Origin: a gamma proteobacterium HTCC2207
GTDB lineage: Bacteria > Pseudomonadota > Gammaproteobacteria > Pseudomonadales > Porticoccaceae
Assembly: GCA_905182265.1 (NCBI GenBank)
Contig: CAJJAO010000012.1
Coordinates: 41,692 to 105,691 of the forward strand
Reading direction: 5' to 3'
Length of the DNA stretch: 64,000 nt
Part shown: positions 31,002-40,671 of the stretch, in pieces
How the letters are laid out: each line of letters starts with the position of its first letter
Numbering within the stretch: the stretch's first letter is position 1
Program-made: the position numbers and the translations under genes
The notes under the pieces: model-generated
Databases searched by the model: none
Seen by the model: only the letters and a program-made list of their open reading frames with translations
Told to the model about the DNA's origin: nothing

Positions 31002-31457
31002 TTAAACAATGGTGAACATAGGTTGATCGAACTCGACGGGTTCACCGTCTTCAAGCAAGATAGCCCCAATAGTACCGGCCTTGTCGGCTTCGATCTGGTT
31101 CATCATTTTCATCGCTTCGATAATACACAGAACATCACCAGGCGCGACGGTTTGACCGACCTTAACAAAGGTGGGTGACCCCGGTGCCGGTGAGCTGTAG
31201 TAGCTACCGACCATAGGTGAGCGCACAACATGGCCGCTTAGTTCGTCGGCTGCAGCAGTTGGTGCGGCTGCAGCTGGTGCGGCGGCAACAGCTGCTGGAG
31301 CTGCAACTGCTGGTGCCATGGCCACTGGAGCTGCAGCGTAGGCAATGGGGCCGCCACGACTAATGCGTACAGACTCTTCACCTTCGGTGATTTCTAGTTC
31401 ATTAATATTTGATTCTTCAAGCAGCTCAATGAGCTTTTTAACTTTACGAATATCCAT
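31002..31457 (-). CDS. accB: Biotin carboxyl carrier protein
   Basis: [32 protein letters not shown]... Ala/Pro linker ...[17 protein letters not shown]. Confidence 0.97.
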   Translation of the reverse strand: MDIRKVKKLIELLEESNINELEITEGEESVRISRGGPIAYAAAPVAMAPAVAAPAAVAAAPAAAAPTAAADELSGHVVRSPMVGSYYSSPAPGSPTFVKVGQTVAPGDVLCIIEAMKMMNQIEADKAGTIGAILLEDGEPVEFDQPMFTIV

Positions 31458-31477
31458 TTTAATCTCTCAATCTATAA

Positions 31478-31918
31478 TTATTGGTCGAGCTTGCTGAGCA
31501 CAGCATGCAGGGCAAGGTCATAACTTTTAGCGCCGAAGCCGCAGATAACGCCCTCAGCAATATCAGAAAAATACGAGTGGCGGCGAAACTCTTCACGCCC
31601 ATGAACGTTGGAGAGGTGCACTTCTACAAAGGGAATTTCTACGCCGAGTAGAGCATCACGCAGAGCCACACTGGTATGTGTGAATGCAGCGGGATTGAAG
31701 ATAATAAAATTAACTCCCTCCTGCTTAGCGTCATGAATGCGTTGAATGAGTTCGTACTCAGCATTGCTCTGCAGTGCCAGTAAATGATGGCCTGCCGAAA
31801 TGGCACTGTCCATCAGACGCTGATTGATCTGCTCTAGAGATGCGCTGCCATAAAGTTCTGGCTCGCGGGTGCCGAGTAAATTCAGATTGGGACCGTGTAA
31901 AAGAAGAATGGTTGCCAT
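31478..31918 (-). CDS. aroQ: Type II 3-dehydroquinate dehydratase
   Basis: [22 protein letters not shown]...[16 protein letters not shown]...[18 protein letters not shown]...[18 protein letters not shown]. Confidence 0.97.
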   Translation of the reverse strand: MATILLLHGPNLNLLGTREPELYGSASLEQINQRLMDSAISAGHHLLALQSNAEYELIQRIHDAKQEGVNFIIFNPAAFTHTSVALRDALLGVEIPFVEVHLSNVHGREEFRRHSYFSDIAEGVICGFGAKSYDLALHAVLSKLDQ

Positions 31919-32192
31919 TATGACTCTCAGGTGTCTGCTGCAAAGGCGATTAGTCTGCCCTAAAACCTACAGGCTGTCTAGAATTTGCGAGAGAAACTCA
32001 TTTTCGGCGAAATTAGAAGAACTTGAATGGTTTTTTAGGGTATTTTCCTCGGTGTTATGCGGGTGTATAAACCCGTTAGCGACCAGATGCTGGTTTTTCG
32101 ACCCATAATCGCACCAAAATAAGCCATAAATGGCGAAGTTCGCCTAACATGCAGGTAAAATGGTCTAATTAGATCTAAAATCTGGGAAAACC

Positions 32193-33983
32193 CTATTTTA
32201 CGCTATTTAGAGCGTCCGTAATTATTGCCGGCAGCAGAATTTGAGGCAATATCTGTGCTTTTCCTGATCCCTGGGGGTACAGCAAATACAGAGGTACACC
32301 ACTTCGCTGGTGCTCATTAAGCAGCTGGGTAATCCCCGGGTCACTATGGGTCCAGTCGCCTTTAAGGTAGGTGATGCCGTTATCTTGCAGGGCCTGATAG
32401 AACTCTTCCGAGCTCAATGCTACCTTCTCATTGGCGAGACAGGTGATACACCAGTCTGCGGTAAGATTAATAAACACCGGCTTGCCTGCGTCGCGTAGTT
32501 CACTTAATCGCTCGGGAGAGTAGGTTTCCCAGCGCACTTCTTGGTCATCTCCTGAGAGCCCAAAACCTGGAATAGCAATTGCGGCTACCAATGAGGCGCC
32601 AGCCAGTAGCTTGGTAAGGGTGGGCTTTGACGCTTTGATGCCAGCGGCCTCGTCGAGTTTCCATAACCAAATCGCCATGGCGATTAATATCAAACCAATA
32701 ATGACACCAGCTACAACATCGATACTGGTCTGCCGGCCAGCGACCCAGATCAACCATACGGCTGTCATATAAAGAGGGAAGGCTAAAAACTGTTTAAACG
32801 TATCCATCCACTGTCCGGGTTTCGGCAAGCGTTGACTGAGCCCGGGAATCCAGGTTAGTAGGATAAATGGCAGCGCCATACCCAAGCCAATGACCGCAAA
32901 AACTAAAAGGGCAGTAGCAGCAGATTGCGAGACGGCAAAGCCTAGCGCCGGGCCCATAAACGGTGCTGTGCAGGGGCTGGCGACCGTGGTTGCTAAAACG
33001 CCGGTCAAAAAAGACGAGGTGAGACCCTCGTCGTCGGTATTAGAAGACTGGCCCATGGACATCAGGCCGGTGCCTATCTCTAGATAACCAGAAAATGCTA
33101 GGCCCATAACAAAAAACAGATAGATCAGGGCAATAATAAAGGCGGGCGACTGTAGCTGAAAGCCCCAGCCAACGGCCTCTCCTGCTGAACGCAGAGCCAG
33201 CATAACCACGGCAATAGCGACAAAGCTGGAGACCACACCGGCGGTATAAGCCAAACCATGAATCTGCTTGCTGCGGTCGGAAAGGTGGGTGCGGGTAAAG
33301 CTAAGCGCCTTGATTGATAGCACCGGAAATACACAGGGCATGAGATTTAAAATCATGCCGCCAGCAAGCGCAAATAGGAGTATCCAGGCCAGTGTCAGCG
33401 GAGCATCTGGGGACTCAGCATTCATATTGCCGCGCTGGGCTGAAGCAGAGGGGGTGGTGCTTATGTCGACGGTGCCAGAGGCGAGATCCACAGTGACCCA
33501 CTGCTTGTAGGGCGGGTAGCAGAGCCCTGCATCGGCGCAACCTTGGGACTCGATCTGAAGTTCAATCTGCTGTGCGTCTGTATTGAATGGCAAGGTGACA
33601 ATAGTGCTGTGGTAATACACTTCTAGATCGGCCTCGAAGTAATCGTCCCACTTCACCTTGCCGGTTTCGAATGTCGGTGCAGATAACTGGCTGCTGGGGT
33701 CTACGGCATTAAATTTAAAGCGATCACGGTATAAGTAGTATCCATCGGCAATGGTCCAGTCAAACCTAAGCTGCTGGCCTTCAATGGAAACCGCCAGTTG
33801 ATAAGCCTGTTCGACCGGAATAAAGCTGTTGCTACTTTGCGTTAGAAGCTCGCTGTTATTAAAGCCTGAGCTTTTAGGAAGCGGAATCTGCGACAGAGAA
33901 ATTTGACTGGCGGAAAAAAGGCTATGAGAGAGAGTGGCCACAAAGATTGCCAGTAACAGACTTCTTTTTAATAATTTATTCAT
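32193..33983 (-). CDS. dsbD: Thiol:disulfide interchange protein DsbD
   Basis: N-terminal periplasmic DsbD domain; GMILNLMPCVFPVLSIKAL; C-terminal thioredoxin fold VFINLTADWCITCLANEKVAL. Confidence 0.94.
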   Translation of the reverse strand: MNKLLKRSLLLAIFVATLSHSLFSASQISLSQIPLPKSSGFNNSELLTQSSNSFIPVEQAYQLAVSIEGQQLRFDWTIADGYYLYRDRFKFNAVDPSSQLSAPTFETGKVKWDDYFEADLEVYYHSTIVTLPFNTDAQQIELQIESQGCADAGLCYPPYKQWVTVDLASGTVDISTTPSASAQRGNMNAESPDAPLTLAWILLFALAGGMILNLMPCVFPVLSIKALSFTRTHLSDRSKQIHGLAYTAGVVSSFVAIAVVMLALRSAGEAVGWGFQLQSPAFIIALIYLFFVMGLAFSGYLEIGTGLMSMGQSSNTDDEGLTSSFLTGVLATTVASPCTAPFMGPALGFAVSQSAATALLVFAVIGLGMALPFILLTWIPGLSQRLPKPGQWMDTFKQFLAFPLYMTAVWLIWVAGRQTSIDVVAGVIIGLILIAMAIWLWKLDEAAGIKASKPTLTKLLAGASLVAAIAIPGFGLSGDDQEVRWETYSPERLSELRDAGKPVFINLTADWCITCLANEKVALSSEEFYQALQDNGITYLKGDWTHSDPGITQLLNEHQRSGVPLYLLYPQGSGKAQILPQILLPAIITDALNSVK

Positions 33984-34069
33984 GGTCGGTGTCCGTTGTG
34001 ATCCTGCATTTTTAATGCTTTGTTATATTTTTTTAAACACACAAATACAGATATAAGCTCTGTTTATGG

Positions 34070-34134
34070 GCCCTGGTTAAGCTGTAATTAAGCCTTGATT
34101 GAGTCTTAATTGCGCCTTGATTAAGAACTAGAGC
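34070..34134. repeat. 11-bp degenerate tandem array, 5 units
   Basis: GCCCTGGTTAA GCTGTAATTAA GCCTTGATTGA GTCTTAATTGC GCCTTGATTAA; between divergent dsbD and the PCuAC gene. Confidence 0.85.
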
Positions 34135-34245
34135 GAGTTTATGTGACACCCACTTTAACATTTTGATAGCATAACAAGGACAAAATTAACCGCCTAAATC
34201 AGTCGCCATCGCTGGGCCCATGCTATAATTTTTGAGAGGGATACT

Positions 34246-34803
34246 ATGAATAAAACCACCATATTGCTATTGGCTGTGGCTACGCAGCTCGCTCTATTTG
34301 GTCCAATGGCCAATGCTGAGGAATCCATGGCAAATAGCCATCAGCACATGTCGAGTGAGCATCAGCCTACCGAGCAACAGATGCAAAACGTCAGCCAGTC
34401 TAATTCCAATGCCCTGCATGTGAGCGGTGCTTACATTCGCACCATGCCTCCGGGGCGCACCACCACTGCGGGTTTTCTCAGTGTTACCAATCACAGTGCC
34501 ATGGCCTGCCAGCTTACGGGGGCTGAATCCTCTATATCTGACCGCTTGGAATTTCACGAGCATCTTCACAGTGACGGCATGATGCGCATGAGACCCGTTG
34601 CTGGTGGTGTCACAGTGCCAGCAGGAGAGACGGTTATATTTGAGCCCGGTGGACTGCATATCATGCTGTTTAATATTCAACAGCCGCTTATCTCCGGAGA
34701 GAATACGCAGCTGCAACTCAACACAGATCAATGCGGCACTATCGCGGTCAGCACTGAAATTCGTAGCCTTGTGACCAAGCCAATGGGCGGGATGCATCAT
34801 TAA
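34246..34803 (+). CDS. PCu(A)C-type periplasmic copper chaperone
   Basis: Signal peptide; SGAYIRTMPPGRTTTAGFLSVTNHS...LEFHEHLHSDGMMRMRPVAGGVTVPAGETVIFEPGGLHIMLF. Confidence 0.9.
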   Translation: MNKTTILLLAVATQLALFGPMANAEESMANSHQHMSSEHQPTEQQMQNVSQSNSNALHVSGAYIRTMPPGRTTTAGFLSVTNHSAMACQLTGAESSISDRLEFHEHLHSDGMMRMRPVAGGVTVPAGETVIFEPGGLHIMLFNIQQPLISGENTQLQLNTDQCGTIAVSTEIRSLVTKPMGGMHH

Positions 34804-35909
34804 TGGAGCTATTTAATCGACTGCGAGCAAGATGGAATCGCTCTTACAATGACATGAGCGAGACCCTCGCGGAAGACTATGTCGGCGAGCATGCGCCCAA
34901 AGGGCTTCGCTACAGTCTGATCGGCCTGATGATACTCTTTATCTTGCTGGCTCTATTGGGTTGGTACTGGAGCAATGAGCCAGAGCCCTTTGATGTTCAG
35001 ACTATTAGTTATGAGGCTGCACTTCAGGCTGCACTTCAGGCAGCGCCCCAGACGGCACCTCCGGCGGCACCAGTTATTGGTGCTGCAACCACCGCTAGTC
35101 TGATTCATGTTATTGATCTAATGCTACACAAGCCGGGTGGTTATCTTGCCAATGACGTAACACCTCCAGGCCTATGGCTGGACAACGTACCCAGCTGGGA
35201 GTTTGGGGTTCTAGTTCAGGTACGTGACCTAAGTAAGGCGATGCGTGAGAGCTTTAGTCGCTCCCAGTCCCAGTCTACCGAAGATCGAGATCTCGCCTTA
35301 GCCGAACCAAGATTTAACGTCGACCACCGCAGCTGGGCCGTGCCCTGGCCAGAAAGCGAATACGCTGATGGTCGAGATTACCTGCACAGCTATTTACAAC
35401 GGCTTGGGGACGAAAAAGAATTTGATGCTCAATTCTATGCCCGCGCAGATAATCTTCGTTACTGGCTAAGCACAGTGGAAACCAGATTGGGCAGCCTATC
35501 TCAGCGACTATCTGCCAGCGTTGGTCAGCGACGCATAAATACCGATTTGTCCGGGGCCGCTGGAGCCAGACAGTCCACGCCGTCGCCGCAAGACCTAATG
35601 GTAAAAACAGACTGGCTGCAGATCGATAATGTTTTCTACGAAGCTCGCGGAACCTCCTGGGCGCTGCTACATTTTCTACAGGCGATCGAAATTGATTTTG
35701 CTGATGTTTTAGAAAAGAAGAATGCTCGGACCAGCGTTCGCCAAATTATCCGTGAGTTAGAGATGACTCAGCAGCCGGTCAATGCACCGATCATTGTTAA
35801 TGGTGAGGGCTTTGGTGTGCTGGCTAACCACTCTCTGGTTATGGCTTCTTATATCAGCCGCGCCAATGCGGCGATTATTGATTTGCGGGAGTTACTCTCC
35901 CAAGGTTAG
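34803..35909 (+). CDS. DUF2333 family protein
   Basis: TM near the N-terminus; HVIDLMLHKPGGYLANDVTPPGLWLDNVPSWEFGVLVQVRDLSKAMRESFSRSQSQS. Confidence 0.85.
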   Translation: MELFNRLRARWNRSYNDMSETLAEDYVGEHAPKGLRYSLIGLMILFILLALLGWYWSNEPEPFDVQTISYEAALQAALQAAPQTAPPAAPVIGAATTASLIHVIDLMLHKPGGYLANDVTPPGLWLDNVPSWEFGVLVQVRDLSKAMRESFSRSQSQSTEDRDLALAEPRFNVDHRSWAVPWPESEYADGRDYLHSYLQRLGDEKEFDAQFYARADNLRYWLSTVETRLGSLSQRLSASVGQRRINTDLSGAAGARQSTPSPQDLMVKTDWLQIDNVFYEARGTSWALLHFLQAIEIDFADVLEKKNARTSVRQIIRELEMTQQPVNAPIIVNGEGFGVLANHSLVMASYISRANAAIIDLRELLSQG

Positions 35910-35915
35910 GCAAGG

Positions 35916-38600
35916 ATGACCGATGTTTTGAACACAGATGGAACTGTTGTTGGAGCCCAACTAAAGCAAAGTCTTGATCAAGAGATCAGCAAAGATATTG
36001 TTGCGGCTCGCCTGCGGGGCGGCGTTATGGTGGTGGATCATAATTTTAAAGTGGTGATGATTGATCGCAAGGCTGCCAACTTCTGCAATGTCTCTTCTGG
36101 ACAGTCCCAAGGTAAAAGATTTTACTCTTTGTTTCCCAACCTGCTGGGCAGTTTGTTTGCTTCTGAACTCCATGAAATACTAATTACAGGTGGCGAAAAG
36201 CGCTATTCAAGACCGAGCTACAATGTTTTCTTAGACCAATTGAGCGAAGTTTTTGAGGAACAGGCCCAGCCCAAAGAAGTTATGCCAGCGCCTATGCAGG
36301 CACTCCTGCAAACGGTTTCCATGCGCGCCTATCCCGATGGTACAAATGTCTATGGGCTTATTAGCCTTGACTTCAATGCCGATCAGGAAACAATAAAGAC
36401 TGACCGTTCTAGGGCAACGTCTTTCACGCAGCCTCCAGTAAACGACACCAATTTAGAGAGTGCTCCTAGCGCCACAAACACCAATTTTACAGGGCGCAAA
36501 TATAGTAAGGCAGATACCCAGATCGATGAAGTGTTCAGCCGTACAATTGATTTTGATGAAAATACCGCCGTTTTGGTTATTGACTGTTATGGCTATATAT
36601 CAACGCTAAATTCTTCCGCAGAAAAGGTATTCGGCTACAGTGAAGCGCTGCTTAAGGGCAGTTCTATACGGCTATTATTTCCCGATTTAAATAGCCTGGA
36701 TAGTCTAGATAGCTTGGGCAGCCTCGATATCCGTGATAATTTGACCCAATTATTTACCCGCAATCCTCAGGGCTATATTTCCGCAGCAACTTCTCAAGGG
36801 CAGACCCAGCGGCTTGATGTTCAGGTTTTAACCTGTGGCAATAAGAGCGACGACGCATCTGGCGAGCTGATTTTACTGTGCCGTGACCGCACCGCCATGA
36901 GCCTAGCTACCGAAGAGCTAGCAAACCGTGGGCGCCTTTTTGACCGCATCTCACAAAGTGTTGCCGATGCCGTATTGGTTGTCGACGTCGAGGGCTTTGT
37001 CGTGGAGATGAATCCCATCGCCGAACAGCTGTTAGGTTTTGAGCTGGACACCTCTAAAGCATTACAGATTGAAGCGGTGATGCCGTTGGCCAACGAAGAA
37101 ACCGGTATCCGAGTAACACCGGTCCATGATGCTTTGACCAAGGCCACCAATATTGAAGTGAGTCAGTCTTTGCTGCTAAAAGTACGCGGCGCGGAACCTA
37201 TGTCTGTAGCTGTATCGGCCTTTCCCATGCGCGATGCAATGAACCGAGTGCAAAAATGTCTGGTTATATTTCGACCGCTTAGCGAGGCTCGAAGAGTTTC
37301 AAGCCGATTGCGCTGGCAGTCTATGCACGACACCCTCACCGGGTTACCCAACAGAAAATCTCTGGCAGAGCGTCTTCAGAGGGCGATTGAAGGTGCCAAG
37401 CGCGACGGCTCTATTCATGCGCTGCTATATATCGACCTATATAATTTTTCGGTGATTAACGATACCAGTGGCCATATGGCCGGTGATGAGCTGTTAGTCC
37501 AATTTGCTCGCCTACTTAATGAGGTGACCGGCCCCAGTGATATTGCTGCACGCATTGGCAATGATGAATTTGCACTGCTATTGCACTGTATTAACTATGA
37601 CAAAGCCATGGCAATGGCCGAACAGGTGCTTGAAGTCATAAAGGCTTTTAGCATTCCTTGGGAGGGCGAAACGCTGCGAGTAGGTGCAAGTATTGGCGGC
37701 ATTATGGTGGATGCCGAAGCGCTGTCAGATATCGATGTAATGATCAGCGCGGGCTCTTCCTGTGCAGCCGCTCGAGATAAAGGGCGTAACAAAATTCACT
37801 TCCAGTCGTTTAATGAAGAAGTCACCAAACGTCGTCGTCTTGCCACTAGCATGCCCAAAATTGTGTCGGCCCTAGACGAAAACCGATTTACCCTTTTTGC
37901 CCAGCCCATTGTTTCGTTAAATAAAAATGTCACCTTGCCAAGATATTATGAAATTCTGGTGCGCATGCGCGATGTGGATGGAACCATCTTGCCGCCCTCA
38001 GAATTTATTCCCGTGGCAGAGCATTTTTCGCTTATCGACGATTTGGATAAATGGGTGTTTGCTAACTCATTGCAGTTCTTACAGAAGTTGCAGCGGGGAG
38101 GGCACCCACTGCCAACCTTAGCGGTCAATCTATCTGGCAGTACCGTCGGTGACGAAAATGCCATTGACTACATTTTGGCAGGCTTTAGTGACAGTGGTAT
38201 CGCACCAAAGCACATTCAGTTTGAAATTACTGAAACAGCCGCCGTCAAACATCTGCCTGAGGCCAAGCGGCTAATCGCAACCTTACGCTCGGTGGGGGTG
38301 TCTTTTGCTCTGGATGACTTTGGTAGTGGGCTATCGTCTTTTGCTTACCTAAAAGAGCTACCCATCGATTGCCTAAAAATTGATTCCAGCTTTATTCAAA
38401 CAATGGACAACAGCGATGTCGACTATTCAGTGGTCAGTACCATTAACCACCTAGGTCATATTATGGGTGTGTCGACGGTAGCTGAAGGGGTAGAGAATAA
38501 AACCCAGTATGATCTGCTGAAAAAAATGGGTGTCGACTATATTCAGGGGTTCTTGGTTAAACATCCGGAACCGCTAGAAGAGATTCTCAAGCCTAATTAA
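35916..38600 (+). CDS. PAS-GGDEF-EAL protein (c-di-GMP turnover)
   Basis: PAS-like segments; DTLTGLPNRKSLAERL...ARIGNDEFALLLH; EAL domain YYEILVRM (ExLxR retained), FEITETA, LDDFGSGLSSFAYLKELPIDCLKIDSSFI, VAEGVEN, YIQGFLV. Confidence 0.95.
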   Translation: MTDVLNTDGTVVGAQLKQSLDQEISKDIVAARLRGGVMVVDHNFKVVMIDRKAANFCNVSSGQSQGKRFYSLFPNLLGSLFASELHEILITGGEKRYSRPSYNVFLDQLSEVFEEQAQPKEVMPAPMQALLQTVSMRAYPDGTNVYGLISLDFNADQETIKTDRSRATSFTQPPVNDTNLESAPSATNTNFTGRKYSKADTQIDEVFSRTIDFDENTAVLVIDCYGYISTLNSSAEKVFGYSEALLKGSSIRLLFPDLNSLDSLDSLGSLDIRDNLTQLFTRNPQGYISAATSQGQTQRLDVQVLTCGNKSDDASGELILLCRDRTAMSLATEELANRGRLFDRISQSVADAVLVVDVEGFVVEMNPIAEQLLGFELDTSKALQIEAVMPLANEETGIRVTPVHDALTKATNIEVSQSLLLKVRGAEPMSVAVSAFPMRDAMNRVQKCLVIFRPLSEARRVSSRLRWQSMHDTLTGLPNRKSLAERLQRAIEGAKRDGSIHALLYIDLYNFSVINDTSGHMAGDELLVQFARLLNEVTGPSDIAARIGNDEFALLLHCINYDKAMAMAEQVLEVIKAFSIPWEGETLRVGASIGGIMVDAEALSDIDVMISAGSSCAAARDKGRNKIHFQSFNEEVTKRRRLATSMPKIVSALDENRFTLFAQPIVSLNKNVTLPRYYEILVRMRDVDGTILPPSEFIPVAEHFSLIDDLDKWVFANSLQFLQKLQRGGHPLPTLAVNLSGSTVGDENAIDYILAGFSDSGIAPKHIQFEITETAAVKHLPEAKRLIATLRSVGVSFALDDFGSGLSSFAYLKELPIDCLKIDSSFIQTMDNSDVDYSVVSTINHLGHIMGVSTVAEGVENKTQYDLLKKMGVDYIQGFLVKHPEPLEEILKPN

Positions 38601-38623
38601 ACCCATAGGATGCTCCTATGGGT
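38601..38623 (+). terminator. Hairpin downstream of the GGDEF-EAL gene
   Basis: acccatagga(tgc)tcctatgggt, perfect 10-bp stem; weak T content after. Confidence 0.55.
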
Positions 38624-38636
38624 TGCTTTCGGCTAC

Positions 38637-38710
38637 TTAACAAAGCGAATTAACAAAGCGCTTACAGTCGGGCCATTTTACGTCAGACGGTTTTAAGTCA
38701 GGCGATTTTC
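38637..38710. repeat. Short tandem duplications (13 bp, then ~15 bp) between convergent genes
   Basis: TTAACAAAGCGAA TTAACAAAGCGCT; then cgtcagacggtttta agtcaggcgattttc. Confidence 0.7.
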
Positions 38711-39699
38711 AGTCCATTGTATTCAGCGCTATGGAGTCGCGGGCCATATTGGCCAACCACAGCGCTAGCTGCGCGGTTGGCAAATGTGGCAGCCTCTAGA
38801 GAGGTTTGCCCCTGACTTATTGCGTACAGATAAGCCCCCGCAAACATATCTCCGGCCCCGTTGGTATCGATCGCGGTGACAGGCTGACTCTCGGCTTTTA
38901 AAATACTGAAACCATCAAAAATAATCGCGCCTTCGGCCCCAAGGGTAATCACAAACTGCTTAGCGGTTTGTTGCATAGCTGTGATTGCGGTATCCAAATC
39001 GTCCGTTCCACACCAGGTTAGGGCTTCCTGCTTGTTACAAAAGAGCAGATCGACGCCGGGCCCAATCATTTCCTTAAGCCCCGCTGTAAAGTGCTCAACA
39101 ATGCCCGGATCAGAAAGGCTGATAGCAACTTTGGTACCGCTACTCTGGGCGACTTCTCGAGCCTTAATGGCAGCGGCACGGCCAGTATCACTGGTGACTA
39201 AATAACCTTCTATATAAACGTATTCAGAATCGGCAATCGCGGTGCTATCGATATTATCTGGGGACAGCTGCTCACCTATTCCGAGAAAAGAGTTCATTGT
39301 TCTCTCTGCATCTGGAGTGACCATTACCAGGCACTTGCCGGTGATGCCTGCCTCAAGCGCATTGCCATTGTTACCATTTAAGCTGTGGTCCACACCGCAC
39401 TCAATCAAATCTTGCAAATAGAACTGGCCATTATCATCATCGGCTACTTTACAGGCCATATAGCCTCTGCCACCAAACTGAGTCAAAGAGATAATAGTGT
39501 TTGCCGCCGAGCCGCCACAGGCTCGTTTGGAGAGAGTGAGATGATCGTCTAAATGCTTGATTAAAAAAGCTTGGCGATCCTCGTCGACCAGAGTCATTAG
39601 CCCCTTTTCTATATCGAGCCGCTCTAGATCCAAATCGGTTACTTGGATTTCCGTATCAACAAGGGCATTGCCCAAGCCGTAAACATGGTATTTCTTCAT
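38698..39699 (-). CDS. PfkB-family carbohydrate/adenosine kinase
   Basis: YGLGNALVDTEIQV...ACGGSAANTIISLTQFGG...SLSDPGIVEHF...AIDTNGAGDMFAGAYLYAI. Confidence 0.93.
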   Translation of the reverse strand: MKKYHVYGLGNALVDTEIQVTDLDLERLDIEKGLMTLVDEDRQAFLIKHLDDHLTLSKRACGGSAANTIISLTQFGGRGYMACKVADDDNGQFYLQDLIECGVDHSLNGNNGNALEAGITGKCLVMVTPDAERTMNSFLGIGEQLSPDNIDSTAIADSEYVYIEGYLVTSDTGRAAAIKAREVAQSSGTKVAISLSDPGIVEHFTAGLKEMIGPGVDLLFCNKQEALTWCGTDDLDTAITAMQQTAKQFVITLGAEGAIIFDGFSILKAESQPVTAIDTNGAGDMFAGAYLYAISQGQTSLEAATFANRAASAVVGQYGPRLHSAEYNGLKIA

Positions 39700-39757
39700 T
39701 CTGATCGGGCTCTCTTAAAGGGCTTTTAGGGTTGTTTGTTTCTTAAGGCTTTTGAAT

Positions 39758-39830
39758 CTTAGGGCTCTTAAATTCTAGAGCTCTTAAGGTCTAGGGCCCT
39801 TGATTCTAGGGCCTTAACTCTAGGGCTTAG
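39758..39830. repeat. 14-17-bp degenerate CTAGGGCnCTTAAnT tandem array, 5 units
   Basis: CTTAGGGCTCTTAAATT CTAGAGCTCTTAAGGT CTAGGGCCCTTGATT CTAGGGCCTTAACT CTAGGGCTTAG; overlaps the rpiA stop codon. Confidence 0.88.
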
Positions 39831-40500
39831 CCAAATGAGTAACAATGCCCTGCTGGGTGGCCAAAAATAATATATCGGCAGGCTTAATGGCGAAAAGGCC
39901 ATTGGTCACGACGCCAGTAATCTGATTGATTTTTTCTTCCATCTCACAGGCTGAGCCCATAGGGTATAAGTGGTGTACATCGAGAATCAGGTTACCATTA
40001 TCAGTCACGACATTTTCTCGCCACACCGGGTCGCCACCTAATTTAACTAGCTCGCGCGCCACATGGCTGCGGGCCATAGGAATGACTTCGACGGGTAATG
40101 GGAAGGTACCCAAATAATCTACCCACTTACTTTCGTCGGCAATACAGACAAATTCTTTGGCTACTGCAGTGACAATTTTTTCGCGAGTCAGGGCGGCGCC
40201 ACCGCCTTTAATGAGTTCCAATCTTGGGTTGGCCTCGTCGGCACCATCAATATAAATAGTCACTTCCTGCACAGCATTGAGTTCAAACACCTCGATACCA
40301 TGGCCACGAAGTTTTTCCGCGGAGGCCTCTGAACTTGCCACTGTGCCTTGAAAACGATGCTTGTGCTGAGCGATAAGGTCGATAAAACAGTTGGCGGTTG
40401 AGCCGGTGCCTATACCAACGATACTGTCGTCCTCAATCCTGCTTAAGGTGTAATCGACAGCGGCCTGTGCGACTGCTTGTTTAAGTTGATTCTGATCCAC
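39820..40500 (-). CDS. rpiA: Ribose-5-phosphate isomerase A
   Basis: [17 protein letters not shown]...[52 protein letters not shown]. Confidence 0.97.
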   Translation of the reverse strand: MDQNQLKQAVAQAAVDYTLSRIEDDSIVGIGTGSTANCFIDLIAQHKHRFQGTVASSEASAEKLRGHGIEVFELNAVQEVTIYIDGADEANPRLELIKGGGAALTREKIVTAVAKEFVCIADESKWVDYLGTFPLPVEVIPMARSHVARELVKLGGDPVWRENVVTDNGNLILDVHHLYPMGSACEMEEKINQITGVVTNGLFAIKPADILFLATQQGIVTHLAKP

Positions 40501-40671
40501 CGATTACCCCAAAAGTTGTTGTTCAAATCTAAGTGGGCAGATTATACGATTATCAGGGGCAAAAAGGAGTAATAAAACCTGTCTCTAGGTTGTTTTAGTG
40601 CGATCAGAGGCTGGCGTAAACGGCCTTATCAAACTACCATTGCATCATTAATGAATAACGTTGGAAGCCCC

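Noticed and set aside
31240-31340. Ala/Pro repeat in accB
   Set aside because: This is the usual flexible linker of biotin carboxyl carrier proteins.
34294-34800. 168-aa minus-strand ORF
   Set aside because: Fully antisense to the PCu(A)C chaperone gene; low-complexity translation.
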